Shown here in pieces: positions 35,401-48,409 of a stretch of DNA of 64,000 bases; within the stretch, counting starts at the first letter, position 1, and every line of letters starts with the position of its first letter. The DNA comes from Hymenolepis diminuta. Its lineage: Eukaryota; Platyhelminthes; Cestoda; Cyclophyllidea; Hymenolepididae. The DNA is taken from positions 812,827 through 876,826 of the forward strand of contig CAADRB010000027.1 of the NCBI GenBank assembly GCA_900708905.1, given 5' to 3'. The notes below the pieces were generated by a model. The model had not been told where the DNA came from, made no database searches, and saw nothing but the letters and a program-made list of their open reading frames with translations. The position numbers were made by a program, and so were the translations under genes.

Positions 35401-36642
35401 GCGCTCTAAGATGCTTTACATGGCACCAAATTCGAAACTAGCACCATCAATCTAATCTTTGAAATAAAAGCAAAGCAGACAAAAAAATCGATTCTTTTTT
35501 TTGATCAAAATTACAGGTGTTTATTGTGATTGATAATCGTCACAGTTCTTAACTAACCTCCTGAAGTACGAATTGTCTTTGCTTCAGTAGGAATGTTTGC
35601 TGCGAGCTCATCCTCCTAATGTTAGCATCAAAAAGTGCAAAATTTTGAGCACACTGTGCAACTTAGCCAATACGCCTGCATGAGTATATGAATATGTGTG
35701 ATTCCATGGGTGTATTGATGCACTACTGTGAAGTGAGTATCGATCCTTCCATGGGCTGTGTGTACGCTAACTTAGCTAGCCACGTGGCATAGCATGAAGA
35801 GTAATTACTCAGCGCGGTAGCTATTTGCGCCATTTGTAAACTGAGCCACATAATTCATTTTTAATATTAAACTTTTGTCAAAGTGATGTTTTTAAATTGA
35901 AAGTACTTTACTTCTATTGGGCTATCTGTAATAAAGTGTAAGAGGAAAATACCTCACTGATAATGTTCACTGAATTTGCTCTTTTTTCACTGGTTTGTAG
36001 AGGAGAATGTACTCCATAAGTGCAGTAATGTGATATTTAAACAAAGGAGAGCAATGAGTAATGATGTGATACAACTTAACCAACAACTACTAGCTATTAA
36101 TTGTGTGTTTGAAGAGGCAGCTTCATCGGTGTGTTCACGATCAGCCTCTCAGTTTAATAGGTTATGGCATGGGTGCAAGTGAATGCAAATCAGTAGTAGT
36201 GAGAACTGACATCTTTACAACCGTTATCCAATCGGTTTGAAAACTGAACTCCAACTGGAATCAAATTTCCTAACACAGCCTGAGCTTCTGAGAAATCAGC
36301 AATCAAATTTGTTTTAGCCTTGGAAAATTTTAAATGAAAAGCAATACATTCTTCCATCAAAATCATGAATAATAAATGGTCAGTCAGACTAAATATGAAT
36401 ACTACAACTTTCTAATTAGTAGCATATTTTGGACAAGTGTCGACCGAATCTTAAACAAAAAAACTACCATTAACGCTAAAATTGCTGCTGATTTCCTGAG
36501 CCCGATGAATAGAAGGAACTAAACAACTGTTGAATTAGCTACCATTTACTCTAGGGTTTTGCACAAAAACAGCTCACATCAAAATACAACACTTAAATGT
36601 ATGAATTGCTTGATTTATAATGCTTACGTCTTCTTTAACGCA

Positions 36643-36843
36643 TTAGCCTAATTGGCACTGTCTCACAATGACACCGCAATCGAAACATTTGCATCCTTGA
36701 GACAGGAAGCCGTAATCTCTATTGCATTCAAACTGCAGAAATTGAGGTAAAATTACGAGCATCGTTCCAGTTTTTCTGAGAGGTGATCGACAAAGTGTAG
36801 CGATAAATACTAACAATGACAGTTGTCGGAGGAGGGTTGGCAT
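36643..36843 (-). CDS. Candidate small secreted cysteine-rich peptide
   Basis: A 66-codon minus-strand frame starts at ATG 36843. It begins with a signal-peptide-like segment (MPTLLRQLSLLVFIATLCRS), has a second hydrophobic stretch (TMLVILPQFLQF), and ends with a compact cysteine cluster (FECNRDYGFLSQGCKCFDCG, then a final Cys in RQCQ). Five of its six cysteines fall in the last 28 residues. I recognise no family. There is no clear TATA box or AATAAA. It may instead be an exon of a larger secreted protein, or chance. Confidence 0.25.
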   Translation of the reverse strand: MPTLLRQLSLLVFIATLCRSPLRKTGTMLVILPQFLQFECNRDYGFLSQGCKCFDCGVIVRQCQLG

Positions 36844-37090
36844 TATCAAAAACAAAATACCTTTCTCATCACGAAGATAAATTGGCATTGGTCTTTTTTC
36901 TTGCTAAATTTATTAAATAAAGAGATGAACAGGGGTAACAGTTTTCCATAAAATATATTCTCAGGAGGGGAGGTGGACCGCGATGTTGGGAGATTTCGCG
37001 CACGAAGCTAATAATCTCTAATTAACTCAAACTGTGACTGACACTACTTTGCCCTTAGGGTCTATATGAATTGAGTATTTGGTTGCGTTT

Positions 37091-37182
37091 NNNNNNNNNN
37101 NNNNNNNNNNNNNNNNNNNNNNNNNNNNNNNNNNNNNNNNNNNNNNNNNNNNNNNNNNNNNNNNNNNNNNNNNNNNNNNNNN
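37091..37182. other. Assembly gap (92 N)
   Basis: Ninety-two unknown bases. Any frame crossing it, such as one at 37071-37268, is an artefact. Confidence 0.99.
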
Positions 37183-37709
37183 GTTATATCTGGCCTAGTC
37201 TGGGAACTGACAAGTTCAAAATACCGGCGTCACTCCCATCTATGCAAAGAGCTGTACGTTGGCATTAGCTACGATTTGCTGGTTAATCGATTAAATCGAA
37301 TGATCAGTAATTCCATTTCAGCTACCATTCCTCCTCTAATTGACTTGATAACGCTTGGGTGATGGCAGTTAAAATAGCACCGTTCACCGGAGTTCAACAG
37401 AGTTCACCCGAAATGAACATTTAGTATATGAAGTTCAAATATTCGCTGACTTCACAATATAAATATCACTAACCTTGAAACCCATTTTCAGTCAGGCCTT
37501 AGAGCATAGAAAATTTGAAATTTTTGAATAAGGTCAGCTTAAATATCATTTAATAGTATCAAAGTTGAGAAAATCAAATATTAGTAAGCATCAATGAAAA
37601 ATGTCAAATATTTCGTGCAATATGATCAAAACGCGAATAAGAAGAAATGAATGATTTGTTAATTAGAATTTCATTTTTTTGATATCATAACAGTAGAAAA
37701 GTGACTTAC

Positions 37710-38137
37710 TAGAGCAATGCCCAGTAATTCAGGATAATTGTGGTCACTTTCTTTCAATAAAGGTTTAAGACGTACCAATTTTGTTCTGAGCTCTGAACCA
37801 GGTTTTAAAAGTAGAAGTGAAATCTCAATTCTGATAAAATGAGATAAAGGAGGCTCAGTGAGGTACTTTTTGGTTATTATTGCCCAGAACAGATATAATT
37901 TAGAAGGCAGATTTCCCAAACATTCAGTGACGGTATTTCTACCTTTAAAAAATAAAGCAATTTATATATAAAATGGATATTCCCAGGTATACAGAGTATT
38001 AAAAACATTATATTTTGCTTTCTATTGCATTTTTTTGTTCTCATTAGTACCTGATAGATGCAATCGCTTAATTTACTTCTGATACTGAAGTTTGGAATCG
38101 AAATTTCTAGAGGCATATTCAAATTTAAACGTCCCAA
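37710..38137 (-). other. Exon-like minus-strand blocks, unassigned
   Basis: One open block ends at a strong donor (CTA|GTAAGT at 37709). It encodes LPSKLYLFWAIITKKYL, ISLLLLKPGSELRTKLVRLK and LLKESDHNYPELLGIAL. Upstream, 38137-38053 encodes NLNMPLEISIPNFSIRSKLS and ends at CAG|GTACTA. The two do not join in phase through the obvious acceptor (TTTTTTAAAG). The residue mix is protein-like. A real gene with a missed exon, or a decayed one, are both possible. No family recognised. Confidence 0.25.
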
Positions 38138-38599
38138 AATTCATAAATAGACTATTCGATCAAATTTCATTGCATCGAATGTAGCGCACATTTTTATTTA
38201 GATAAATTGAATAATTAAACGATATTTAAATTTAATGTCATCTCCAAAATACTGAAAGAGGCTGTGTGATTGAACTGTTGTCCAGAAAATCATCAAATAA
38301 AGTCAATCTAGTCTACAGCTCTGGTAGAGTCAGTTCCACTTTCTAGAACCATGAAGCCGTGTCCTAGATAGATTGGTAAGATTGTACAGTGTGCTGGAGA
38401 TGAAAAATTTCTCATAATTATCGAAAAGAAACTTAAAGAGTATTGTCAACTAATCCCTAAGAAATTACCATAATCACTCGTTATTGCTATCCCCAGAGGT
38501 CTTTATTCTTAGGATCAGAAGGAAGAAATATTAAACTTAAAATACATTGACGAATTTATTATCAAAGAAGAATAACTTCCATTATAAAATCGATATATA

Positions 38600-40120
38600 C
38601 ATATTGATTTGACTCGGTACCTAATCAGCAGTGGCGAAACCTCACAAAAGGAAAGTTATCAAAAACTTAGTTTCCGAGGAACGGAGTTTGCGAATTAATT
38701 TCATGATATCAAAAATATTCGATTCTACTATCATTCAACTTCCGATGCTATGTTCGACAATTAACTCCGCAACTTTCTTGAGTATGAACTATTACCCTAT
38801 GAACGGATTAACTTTGACTATAATTTCATGAGGAATGTGCGGATAAGGTGGTCTATGACATAATCACTCAGAGTTAAATGGTTTCAAAATTGTTGAGACA
38901 TGGGTAGAAGAGTGTCAACAGACAAAATAAATACGGTGTAAAAATAATCGTCTAGACAAAATTAAAGGCGGAATTTTTGACCATGGGTTGAATTTTCTCA
39001 TTGGATTGATTTTACTGTCGCCGATAAATTACAATCCCTCAGCCATTGTTTTGCTGCCTCTTACGATCTAGAAGTCGATATCCCAGTCCAAAGAAGGAAT
39101 TATCAAATTCTAGTTATTATTCGCGGAAACTTCATAAAAATCACAGCGAAATCGTTCATCGATATACGCCGAAACATCAAATTTGCATAAAAAATCCACA
39201 TGTCAAAAGTTATTTCGATTAAAAGGCAAGAAAATTTAAAATAAATATCAAATTTGTCAATGAAAAATACGCAATGATTCTCATAATGCTATAATGACGT
39301 ATCCACGAGGTTAATAAAGTTTCCCTTTAATCCAATGTTTGTAACAGTGATGCATAGAAAGATAATAAAATGTACTTACTTTGCTTACTGTACTAATGTA
39401 TTAATGTTTTCGGTAAACTTTTTACCTTCTGGATGGTTTGGTTGTATCGAAAGTAGAATTTGTACCTAGTGACTTTAGAAATAAATTTCTCTCTTTCAAT
39501 CATTTCCAAAAAAATTCACTCTTCGTAACCTATCACTCTCTCATCAATTTTAAAAACATATGAGCGGAATAAACAAACAGTTAGTTGAGTCGGAAAATGG
39601 AAATACCCTTCATGGAAAAAACAGAGTAAACGATCCCTTCAAAATTTGATGCAGCGAGTTTATTTTAGAGCATAATTTCGTCATTGAGGAAAAAATATTT
39701 TATCCAGTTCGTAAATCCACATGTATCACTTCTGCAATTCACTATGAAGGGTAGTATTATAAGTAAATCTTACATAACTATCTATCCACATGGAGATCCC
39801 ATTCAAAAGATCCAAAAACAGCCAATGTTCTTAATAAAAGTAAGATTTGAACAGAAAGGTGCGAAGTTTTCAATGTTGGATTTACAAAAGAGAAAGAATA
39901 TAAAGTTATCTCAGGAGCTCGAGTTGTAATCCACGCCTTTTGTTATATACACCATCAGGATGCTTGAAAAGTAAGTATCATTTAAAAATTGATTTCCTGG
40001 GCAATCAGAGGAAAACTGCATCGGATTTTGATTTCCAAGAAGGTAGAATTGTATTCGCTGGCATTTTTCTGGCGAAACAAACAACTCGGTCTAACCTGTT
40101 TGATGGCATATAACTTACTT
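38600..40120 (+). other. Series of short plus-strand open stretches, unassigned
   Basis: Open blocks include 38631-38831 (AKPHKRKVIKNLVSEERSL), about 38985-39185 (FSHWIDFTVADKLQSLSHC then YDLEVDIPVQRRNYQILV), 39684-39929 (NPHVSLLQFTMKGSIISKSY then IYPHGDPIQKIQKQPMF) and about 39968-40100 (YHLKIDFLGNQRKTASDFDF then IVFAGIFLAKQ). They are separated by stops and share an orientation, as in a decayed retroelement or retrocopy. I recognise no domain. Confidence 0.2.
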
Positions 40121-40689
40121 TGAAGATTGGATGAAAACGCCACTCCATCTTCATTTCAGGCGGATTTTAACAGGTAAATCCAAGTTGGTTTTAGCAACTA
40201 TCTATTTAATTAATAGTAAAATTACAAAATAATCCTAAGAATTTTAACTAATTTATAAGCAACCGATCGCCAATTCGTAAGAAATGTGTATTGTATTATT
40301 TCCTTATCCGACTTCTGAAAAGGTCAGTAATCGTTTGCGCTTTTCAATCATTATATAAGAAAATAGTAGATTCCAGAGCATCCCTCCTGCTGCAGAGTAT
40401 TAATCGGGGCAATGCGGCTGGTTACGTAAAAAGTTTATTCCATAGTTGATAGTGTAATTTTTATGCCATTAGTACAATATAATATGCATTTGGTGAAATT
40501 AATTCCTTAAAGTATCAGATTATATGACTCTGGAGCGTGTTTAATTAAATTACCTCCCGCATGACTGTTTTAGACTTTTGAACATCATGTGATTAGGAGT
40601 TTGATAATATGGGAGTATTACAGTACCCGATTCAGAATGTTATCAAAAAATTATAATTGAAAATTAAATATTATGATGTCTAACTCTTG

Positions 40690-40800
40690 GGCGAAAAACT
40701 CGAATTCGACCACCCTCTTTATTAACCAGACCTAACCATTCCGCTCATCTGGCGTATACCGATGAAAATCTACGTCAAACCTCTTATCACTGCGCCACCA
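40690..40800 (-). repeat. tRNA-derived SINE-like repeat, family A, copy 2
   Basis: On the minus strand it begins with GTGGCGCAGTGATAAGAG, a tRNA A-box-like head, and continues with GAGCGGAATGGTTAGG, TCTGGTTAATAAAGAGGG and GGTCG. It aligns with the copy at 8150-8320. Confidence 0.55.
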
Positions 40801-42159
40801 GCACATTCACTTATTATTATCATTTACTGCTCCGCCTTGTATATCCCTCTTGATGACTGGCCCAGGTTCCAGTCTAATTTCTCACCTTTATAAACGCAAA
40901 TATAGCAAAGCCGTAAAATGGTGACCTTAAATAAACAACAGTTTAGTCAACGGCCTTTTTTCTTACTCAAATGGGTATGTTTAATGCTAGAGTAGCAGTT
41001 TCAACAAAGTTAGTTGTTCCTAGTCTCTTTCCTCCAGAGGTCTCCATACTCCATTTTGTATATGTAATAAACGCTGCCAAAAGAGCCATTCATCTTCAGC
41101 TATTATTCATTGTTCACTCCTCTTTGACCATACGTCTATAAGAGCGCATCTCCGCTTTGAATGGTGAAATTTAGTTTACCTTATTGGTGTCATTTATCGT
41201 GACACCATAAAAGGAGGACCTTGATCGCAGAAGTATTTGCACTTCTGTCATGTTCTAATTCAAGCAAGAACGGTTATTGCTAGAGAAGAGATTTTAATTT
41301 AAGCTAACTGTCTCTTGCCTTTCCTCAAAGGGCAGAGACTTAAGTGGTCTCTATCATTCATTTTGTATTTGTGGCGGGCGGTGCCCGAAATGCCCATTTT
41401 CACATCATGCGCACCTTAAGCACAAGAAAATGATACAATGACCAAATTAATTGCGAATTTATTGTATGCACACCCAATCTGACTTGTCAAGTCTGTGGTA
41501 CGTTTTTTTTATTTTACAATAACGTTGTGTTTTGCTTTTATGACTGAATCGGTAAATAAATTATCAAAGCGGACTAATTAATGAGACCTTTGGTTGAAAT
41601 CTTTTATTGAAGTGAAAATTTCCTTTTTGCCAATAGAAGTTGCGCAATGAACAATTTGAGATGGGTCCAGTCGGTTTCAAGTGGAAAGTTGAATTCCTCA
41701 GAAGAGGAGTTAAACCAAAAATAATAAGAGAGGCACAGTTTTGAAGAAGTAGAATTTAATTAACTTTAACTATAATAAGTGGTTTATTATAGTCACAGCA
41801 AAGCGGAGCAGTGATTTTTATTTGTGGTCATTTCGTTTAGGACAGAACGGTAAGTATACAAAGAGAAATTTAGAATGTTACGAAATTAATAGGAGTTTAA
41901 TGTATAAATAGCTCCTGGCTACTAAATATTTTTGACAATTTCAGTTTATCTACATTCTCTTTTCAGCCACAGACATTTTGTGAAATACATTTCAAGATAC
42001 CACATCTCTCATTATCATCATCAGTACCGATTACTAAGATATTATGAATGCTTTCCTCCTCAAAATAATTATTGACTACCAAATCCACCTTTAGGACCTA
42101 CCTTCTTTCTGGTCTTACCAATGCCACAATTAATAATTCTGAATGCCTAATCCAAGAAC

Positions 42160-42500
42160 AACGCACGCATGCGTGTGCTCAGAGGTCAGGGTCACAGTAA
42201 GGTCCGATTCTTAGGTAGTTGAGTTTCTGGGTGTGTGGTATAGCCTTGGATAACACCATATGGATCTACTACTGTAACTAGTAGTCGTGTAGAGCCACGT
42301 GCATGCGTGTTTTTTGTGGTATGTGCCATACAGGTACACAGGTGAACGGGGGAGTAGAAACCGCGTGCGCCTAATTGTGGGACATAAATGGCGGTGGCTG
42401 GTGGCCGGCCTTGTGTCCGATTCTAGTCGGCATTGCTCTCGCTCTTTTTCTTCCGAACAACGGGACACTTTCTCTCTCATTCACTCTCGTTAGCTTCTCC
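42160..42500 (+). promoter_or_regulatory. G+C-rich patch with nuclear-receptor half-sites, possible promoter
   Basis: A G+C/CpG-rich island in A/T-rich DNA. AGGTCA followed directly by GGGTCA (42183-42194) makes a direct repeat of the nuclear-receptor half-site with no spacer. AAATGGCGGTGG (about 42387) resembles a YY1-type site. A pyrimidine-rich CTCGCTCTTTTTCTTCC follows. Minus- and plus-strand frames of 64-89 codons here overlap each other and look like composition artefacts. It could be a promoter with a non-coding first exon. Confidence 0.3.
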
Positions 42501-42734
42501 AGAACAATGACGCTCTACTTTAGTGAAAAAGAATATAACTTAGAACATTTAATCTCACTGGTCTTATCAATGAGCAATTTGAGATAATTACGGGTCTCTT
42601 TAGTTTGCTAATTAGTGACGACACTTGAATAAGAAAGCTGTGAAATAAGGTATTTAGGGGATCTTTACGATTAAATACAAAACGAGCACATATTAATCAA
42701 TCTAGAATACATTATACTAATCAAACAGTCGGAG

Positions 42735-42905
42735 TAATAGTTTAAGGTTGCGGGTTGAGTCCAGGAGATGGCGGTCTCGACATAGAGAAGCACTGAACCC
42801 GTCAGTAAACCCACGTTAAGAGTTCGACCGAATTAGGCTTGGAGCTATCCCCTTACAAAACTAAAAATCTTCCTCTAGACTAACCGGATCAAACGCCTTT
42901 TCCGA
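42735..42905 (+). repeat. tRNA-like SINE, family B, copy 1
   Basis: The head GCGGGTTGAGTCCAGG resembles a B-box. The tail contains AGGCTTGGAGCTATCCCCT, TACAAAAC, ATCTTCC and CCGGATCAAACG. It aligns with 46690-46865 in the same orientation. Confidence 0.5.
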
Positions 42906-44689
42906 CATCAAAAGACTAAAAATTGAGTTTGAATAAGAGTACAATGAACAGAAGAAGTGAAATAAGAGGGGGAAAGAGTGAAGATGAAGGGAATTCGGTA
43001 AAAAGATTGAGGTGGTATTTTACACGTCCTCTACTTCGTTATAGCAACTTAGTTTATTTATTTTAATTACCTTTTGTTCTACTAGACCGCTCCGCCCGTT
43101 CACTTATTCACGTGAGAACCAATAAACACCTTACCTAGGGCCACTGAAAAGTGTCCAGCTTTACATCTCCTCACTTTTCGAGTTCGGATCTCATTCCATC
43201 TCATCCAATTCTAGGCAGTAAAGGGTTTAATTTGCCTGTATTCAATTAAAGGCTAGAAGTGATAAACTTCAAAATTGTAGTATATTTGTAATTTATAAGG
43301 GCAGTACCAATGGGATGCCCACAAAGGGACAACCTCAGTCCATTCCACTAAAATAGTGCTTAGAACGTGCTTTATTGTTAATCATATTTTTGCAAATTAG
43401 ATCGATAATTTGCTAGTACGTGACCTTCGGATAAATAACTGAATGACCAGTCAACAATGTCTAAATTAGGAAATTAACACGAGTTTCAGCCATTTTAGCG
43501 ATAGCTATTTAAGGTTCAATTGAATTAAGTACCGTATATAGTAACTCATTTTTGTTCACATAAGCTATTTGAGAGTTAGGCAATATTTCCATAAAACGGA
43601 AAAGAATTCATTAATTTCTCATTAAAGTATTTTCTTCTTCACAGTATCCTAATAAGATCAACTTTGTGATACCGTGCGTTTACTCATGATGGACTTCAAA
43701 ATTAATCTACCGATTATATATTCCTTTCGATCAATTGAACGAACCGATTTAAATAGTTGGACTCTATAATTAACCCATCAAAATTGCAAGGCGTAATATT
43801 CATGCTTCGAAGAAAGGAGGAAGCAAGCTCTTTTAATCTATAAGAAGGAAACGCAAACATTACCGTGTGCGCTTGTGAATAAAGGAGAAGCAGAGCATGG
43901 CGAATAGCAAGCAACAGACGGAAAGGGCTGTAAGCCGCCAAGTATATTGCTTCTAGGGAATTGTAAGTAGGTCAAACAACATAGGAAAACACCGGTGAAT
44001 GAGAACTATAATTCCGTAGTGGTCGTTGTGGCACTATGGTCGCCTTCTCTCACGTCTGTACTTCCTTAATGCCACTTGTTCCATCTTTCTTTCTTATTCT
44101 TACAGACCTTTATGTTCTTTCATTCTATATTTTATTTAGGCCATAATTTCCATAGAACTTACGTAAATCAACAATCAAGTGAGTTATTGATAAACATTAA
44201 AGTCAGAAGAGCATTTAAAAATGCCGGATGCAGTGACATTGAAACCAAATAATAAATGGAAATCATGACGAAATGGAGAGCTGCGGAATGTGAATGACAG
44301 TATTTAAACATTTTTGACAGTCTTGTGAGTGGCTATTATTTACTAAATGATAGTAATTTTATTATTATAATGGTAAAAATTTCAAGTACACGTTAGATGC
44401 TCTCTAATTACATTAAATTGACGTTAATGAAGTCCTTACTCCTGTTTCCCGCTAAAAAGGACATACAACACGGTGAGGACAAAATTCAGCGCATCGAATT
44501 CTGTTATTATTGTCAGGCTTCTGATACGAACTTCTAGTCCGCTAATAGGATTGTTTTGTCAGTGGTATTTTTTTTCAAAATTCGTTCGGTTTAAATATTT
44601 TGACGTCGTTGTTAGGAGATGGCACAGTGCAATGACAGCATAATTTTAACAATAAAAATAAGCTAAAATCAAATCTTAAAAATAAAATT

Positions 44690-44930
44690 TATTTCATCAT
44701 ACGGAATTATATTCATTTTTACACTACTTGCTTCGTTTACTAAATTTGCCGTTCACGCCCCAAAAATTCGATTTGCACGAGTTGTCTTCTGGATTGCAGC
44801 AAATACTCGGTGCTTATTGACCAGTATAATTCAATCAAGAAGTGTTAGTCTTGCCAGTTCAACTCCTTTCCATCTTCCAATGATTGAGAAGGCGAATGTT
44901 CTTACGTGATATTCAACACCTTAAAGTTTT
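44690..44930 (+). repeat. Dispersed repeat, family C, copy 1 (partial)
   Basis: Shares GTTCACGCCCCA, GGATTGCAGCAAA and TTGAGAAGGCGAATG, in the same order and spacing, with 48606-48770. It is more diverged than the pair at 48.4 and 59.1 kb. Confidence 0.5.
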
Positions 44931-45888
44931 AACAAGGCGGAAAGGAGATCTCTAAAAAAGAATAGAAGTGAGAGGAGCTCCGTCCATTCAATATCGACAA
45001 ATATAATTTTAAACCGAAACGAAAAAAATAATATATTCACAATGTTTGACATTTTCCCTAATAAAACTTTAAAAAATGAATCATTTTATCAATTTTACGA
45101 CGAAGAATTACAGTGAAAGCAAAAAATGTTGAAATGATCTCTTTCAGAATAAGAATCCCAAACAGACCTCCTATAAATGAGTTGCTGTATCTTTTAGCTG
45201 TATCTCTCTCTCACTGCACCAATGAAATATGTCGAAAGCATATTAATTCACCTTTTTCATTTGAGTGGAAGATCTGATTTTATTTCCTCCATTTGAATCT
45301 TTAACGTAATAATTTTTTAACTACCACTCAGTCATTCATTCATTTCGTATATTTCCCTACTTTCAATATGTGTTCCTCTATATCAGGATTCGCTGGAAGT
45401 AAGTATGTATTATGTAAAATTTGGTGTTGACAGCTGAACCTTATTCCAAAGTGAGATCGGCTATTTAAATCTAAAAATTTTGTGATTTATTAATTAATTG
45501 CATTGAATTTTCACCTGAAAACAGTAATTTAATCACACCTGTGCTATTTGAAGTTAACTACTTCAAAGTTTAGGTACAAGAAGTTTAATTTGTTTGCCAA
45601 TTCTAACCAAACACTCAATATTTTGGGCTTGTTTTCATCACTGTGGATAACATACAGAGATTGCCTTATTTTTCAAAATTTGTTCATTATATACCGGTGT
45701 GATTGTATAATAGTTCCCTAAAAGTATCCTTTATAGTGTCCTCATATTTTCTTTGGAGTTCAAAAAGTACGATTGAGATGAGTTTAATAAACAGTTCTTT
45801 AATATAAAGTGCAGGAACGTTCGTGAGACTTTCTTCATTTTCCTCAAACCTTCCAACTGTTTGCCGGTATTCTAAAGTTGAGGTTTGG

Positions 45889-45907
45889 TATATATATATA
45901 TATATAT
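45889..45907. repeat. (TA)n microsatellite
   Basis: A run of TA units about 19 bases long. Confidence 0.85.
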
Positions 45908-46689
45908 TCATCCAAGGATTGCTTTGACTCGAACCCCGAAGAGCGGAATGACAATAATGACACTTCACTCATTCATTTAGAAAGTGCAATTACTAATGTA
46001 GTCACCTGCAGTTTGCACAAACTAATCTTCGAGTGGTGTTAGATTCATTTAAGTAGGTTCTGCAGAATGACTAGGACAGAATAGGGTGAACTATTTTTTT
46101 CTAAGATGACTGAGGCGTCTGCTCACAAAGCATTCCATGACAATGTGCTTGAGTACAATATTGAATATAACTTATAATCACATATTGTCTTTCTTCTTGA
46201 TATTTCCTTCATTCTTTGAAATCAGCACACGATGATATTGTATGTTAAGAGAATTGTCATCGGAAATCAATGAAATAGATTTTAGATTGAGGCAATGAAG
46301 GGAGATAGGAGTTTGATTGTGGTACCAGCACCAGCACACATCCAATGAGTTCGCTTTTTACATTCCAGTTCCTTTTCTCGAACGAATGTTAAAAACAGTT
46401 AAGGGAATGGGATAGGACTAGCGAACGAGCAAACTGTACTTGTTATGTGAAAATAAAATAATTCATGTGATTTTGCTAAGTTAGGTCATAATAAATTTAC
46501 ACTCCAACGGAAAGATACTACGTTTTTTGTGGCGTTACTGTTAAACATTCATAAATTATCAAAACAGTTATGTTAGGTGAGACTGGTATCAAAAATAAGT
46601 TGATAATTCAATTGTTTCCTATTTTAATCAGCTTGAATGAGAAAGAGAGTGAATTATGATGGTATCAGTTTCGAAAGCGGCATCTTCTA

Positions 46690-46865
46690 GGCTTGGGATA
46701 AAAGAGGAGTTTGAAGAGGACTGAGTCTTAATGTCAGCCACGGTAGAAGGCATTACTCCCCACAGTAAAATTACTTTAATGGTTCCATCGAGCTAGGCTA
46801 AAAGCTATCCTCTGACAAATGCCAATGATCTTCCGAAAAGCTGGCAGGATTCAACGGCCTCTCCC
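46690..46865 (+). repeat. tRNA-like SINE, family B, copy 2
   Basis: Aligns with 42735-42905: AGGCTAAAAGCTATCCTCT, GACAAATG, ATCTTCC and CAGGATTCAACGG. The tRNA-like head is more decayed here. Confidence 0.5.
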
Positions 46866-47340
46866 AAGAACTGGGCTGGATCGTGGGCAAACTAGACGGT
46901 CGTGAAAGAGTGAAAGAGAAAGAGAGAGGATGAGAGCATACGTAGAAGGAGACAGTAAAAATAATATGAAAACGTCAGCACAGCGTGCATGATCCCGAAG
47001 TTGAATAAATGAGAGCGAAATAATTTTCCATGAGATGAGTTGACTGATTTTGCCTTCACTGTTCGTCATCACGTGACAATTAGGACTATCACTGAGTCAG
47101 CGTGTGCGTACTATAAATTTCAAACATTTTAGAAGCAAAAATGATAGAAAAAGTCCAAATTCAGACACGAAGTTGAGCAGAAAGGGACGATCGGTCAAGA
47201 GATGGGAAGTTCAAAATTTGTGTAACCTCAACTAGATTCACAGGTAACATTTAGAGACACGGTTGCAAATATCAGGGCTATCTAAATGACTCCCAAGTCC
47301 ATTTAGAAAAGCGTTTTCTAACACTCGTCTTTTGCAAAGA

Positions 47341-47450
47341 AGTAACATTATGGAGGCTCCCACCAGAGAACCTCGAGTTCTGCTCCCACTTTATCAGCCA
47401 GACTAACCGTGCAGTCAGCCATTCTGTTCATTGCAATCGTAGCAATAAAA
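47341..47450 (-). repeat. tRNA-derived SINE-like repeat, family A, copy 3
   Basis: On the minus strand: GAACAGAATGGC, GGTTAGTCTGGCTGATAA, GTGGGAGCAGAA, TTCTC and GAGCCTCCAT. All blocks are in the order seen at 8150-8320. Confidence 0.55.
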
Positions 47451-48409
47451 ATATCAGGAGGAAAATTTAAGTATGTACTAGCTTACAACACCTTAACTCT
47501 AATAAGTGGCACCACTATCTAGTCTTTTGAACTTTGTTAGTTTGGGTACATAGTATCTCTTACCTAAGGACTAATTTGAATTGGTCTGAGAAACGAAAGC
47601 GAATACCTAGAGCTGCATTTCAGTCCAATAAAAAATTCCCCAAACCTATTAAGGTATGAAGATTCTCAAATTATGGGCGTAGTAGTACTGACTGACTCTT
47701 GAAAGCCGCTGAGTCCGGTTAGCTTGAAAATATTCTCTTCGGATACAAGAATATAAGGAAGAAATGTGCCATGCCATCACTCTTATTTTATGAATAAATG
47801 AAGAAAAAATGCTTCCATGAATATGATCGGCATCGCCAAACATTGCAATTTGAATATGGAATCGAATTTCAAAATGTTGACAGGAATTCATAAAGTTGAG
47901 ATCATATTTGTATCCTCTATATCATCTTTAAATAAATGGTCATATTATATGGGATCTTATGTCAAATTCCTCGTTTCAAGGTCAAATGTCCTAATTTTAC
48001 CCACACTTCCGTTTTTATAAAGGAATTTATAAATTTCTATTCAAAGTTATATTTTCGATATAAAATTTTGCTCACATGAGCTGCATAAATAAGACAAGAT
48101 AACACAAATGAATCGGATCGTCCATAGCGCATCAAAAATTCAAGCGGTCAAAGGTTAAAAAATTGGCAACGTAATTCGCTGAAAAATCTTGCTAAAAAGA
48201 TGAAATTTTAAGTTGGGGATTATTTTAAAGCTCTCTACATGAGGTGTTGACTCGATTCTGCTTTCTGCTTTCATAAAGGAAGATTTTCACTCATATGCAT
48301 TTCTTCGGCCATGGATTCCGCAATTTAACGATAAATTGCTCGATAGACGAAGTAAAATTTCATCTAGATGTATTAAGACTGAATGCATAGCCAATCTCCT
48401 TGGTTTCGC

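Noticed and set aside
37071..37268. 65-codon frame across the N gap
   Set aside because: It is produced by the unknown bases.
42211..42587. Frames of 64-89 codons on both strands at 42.2-42.6 kb
   Set aside because: Mutually overlapping in a G+C-rich island, with no recognisable domain.
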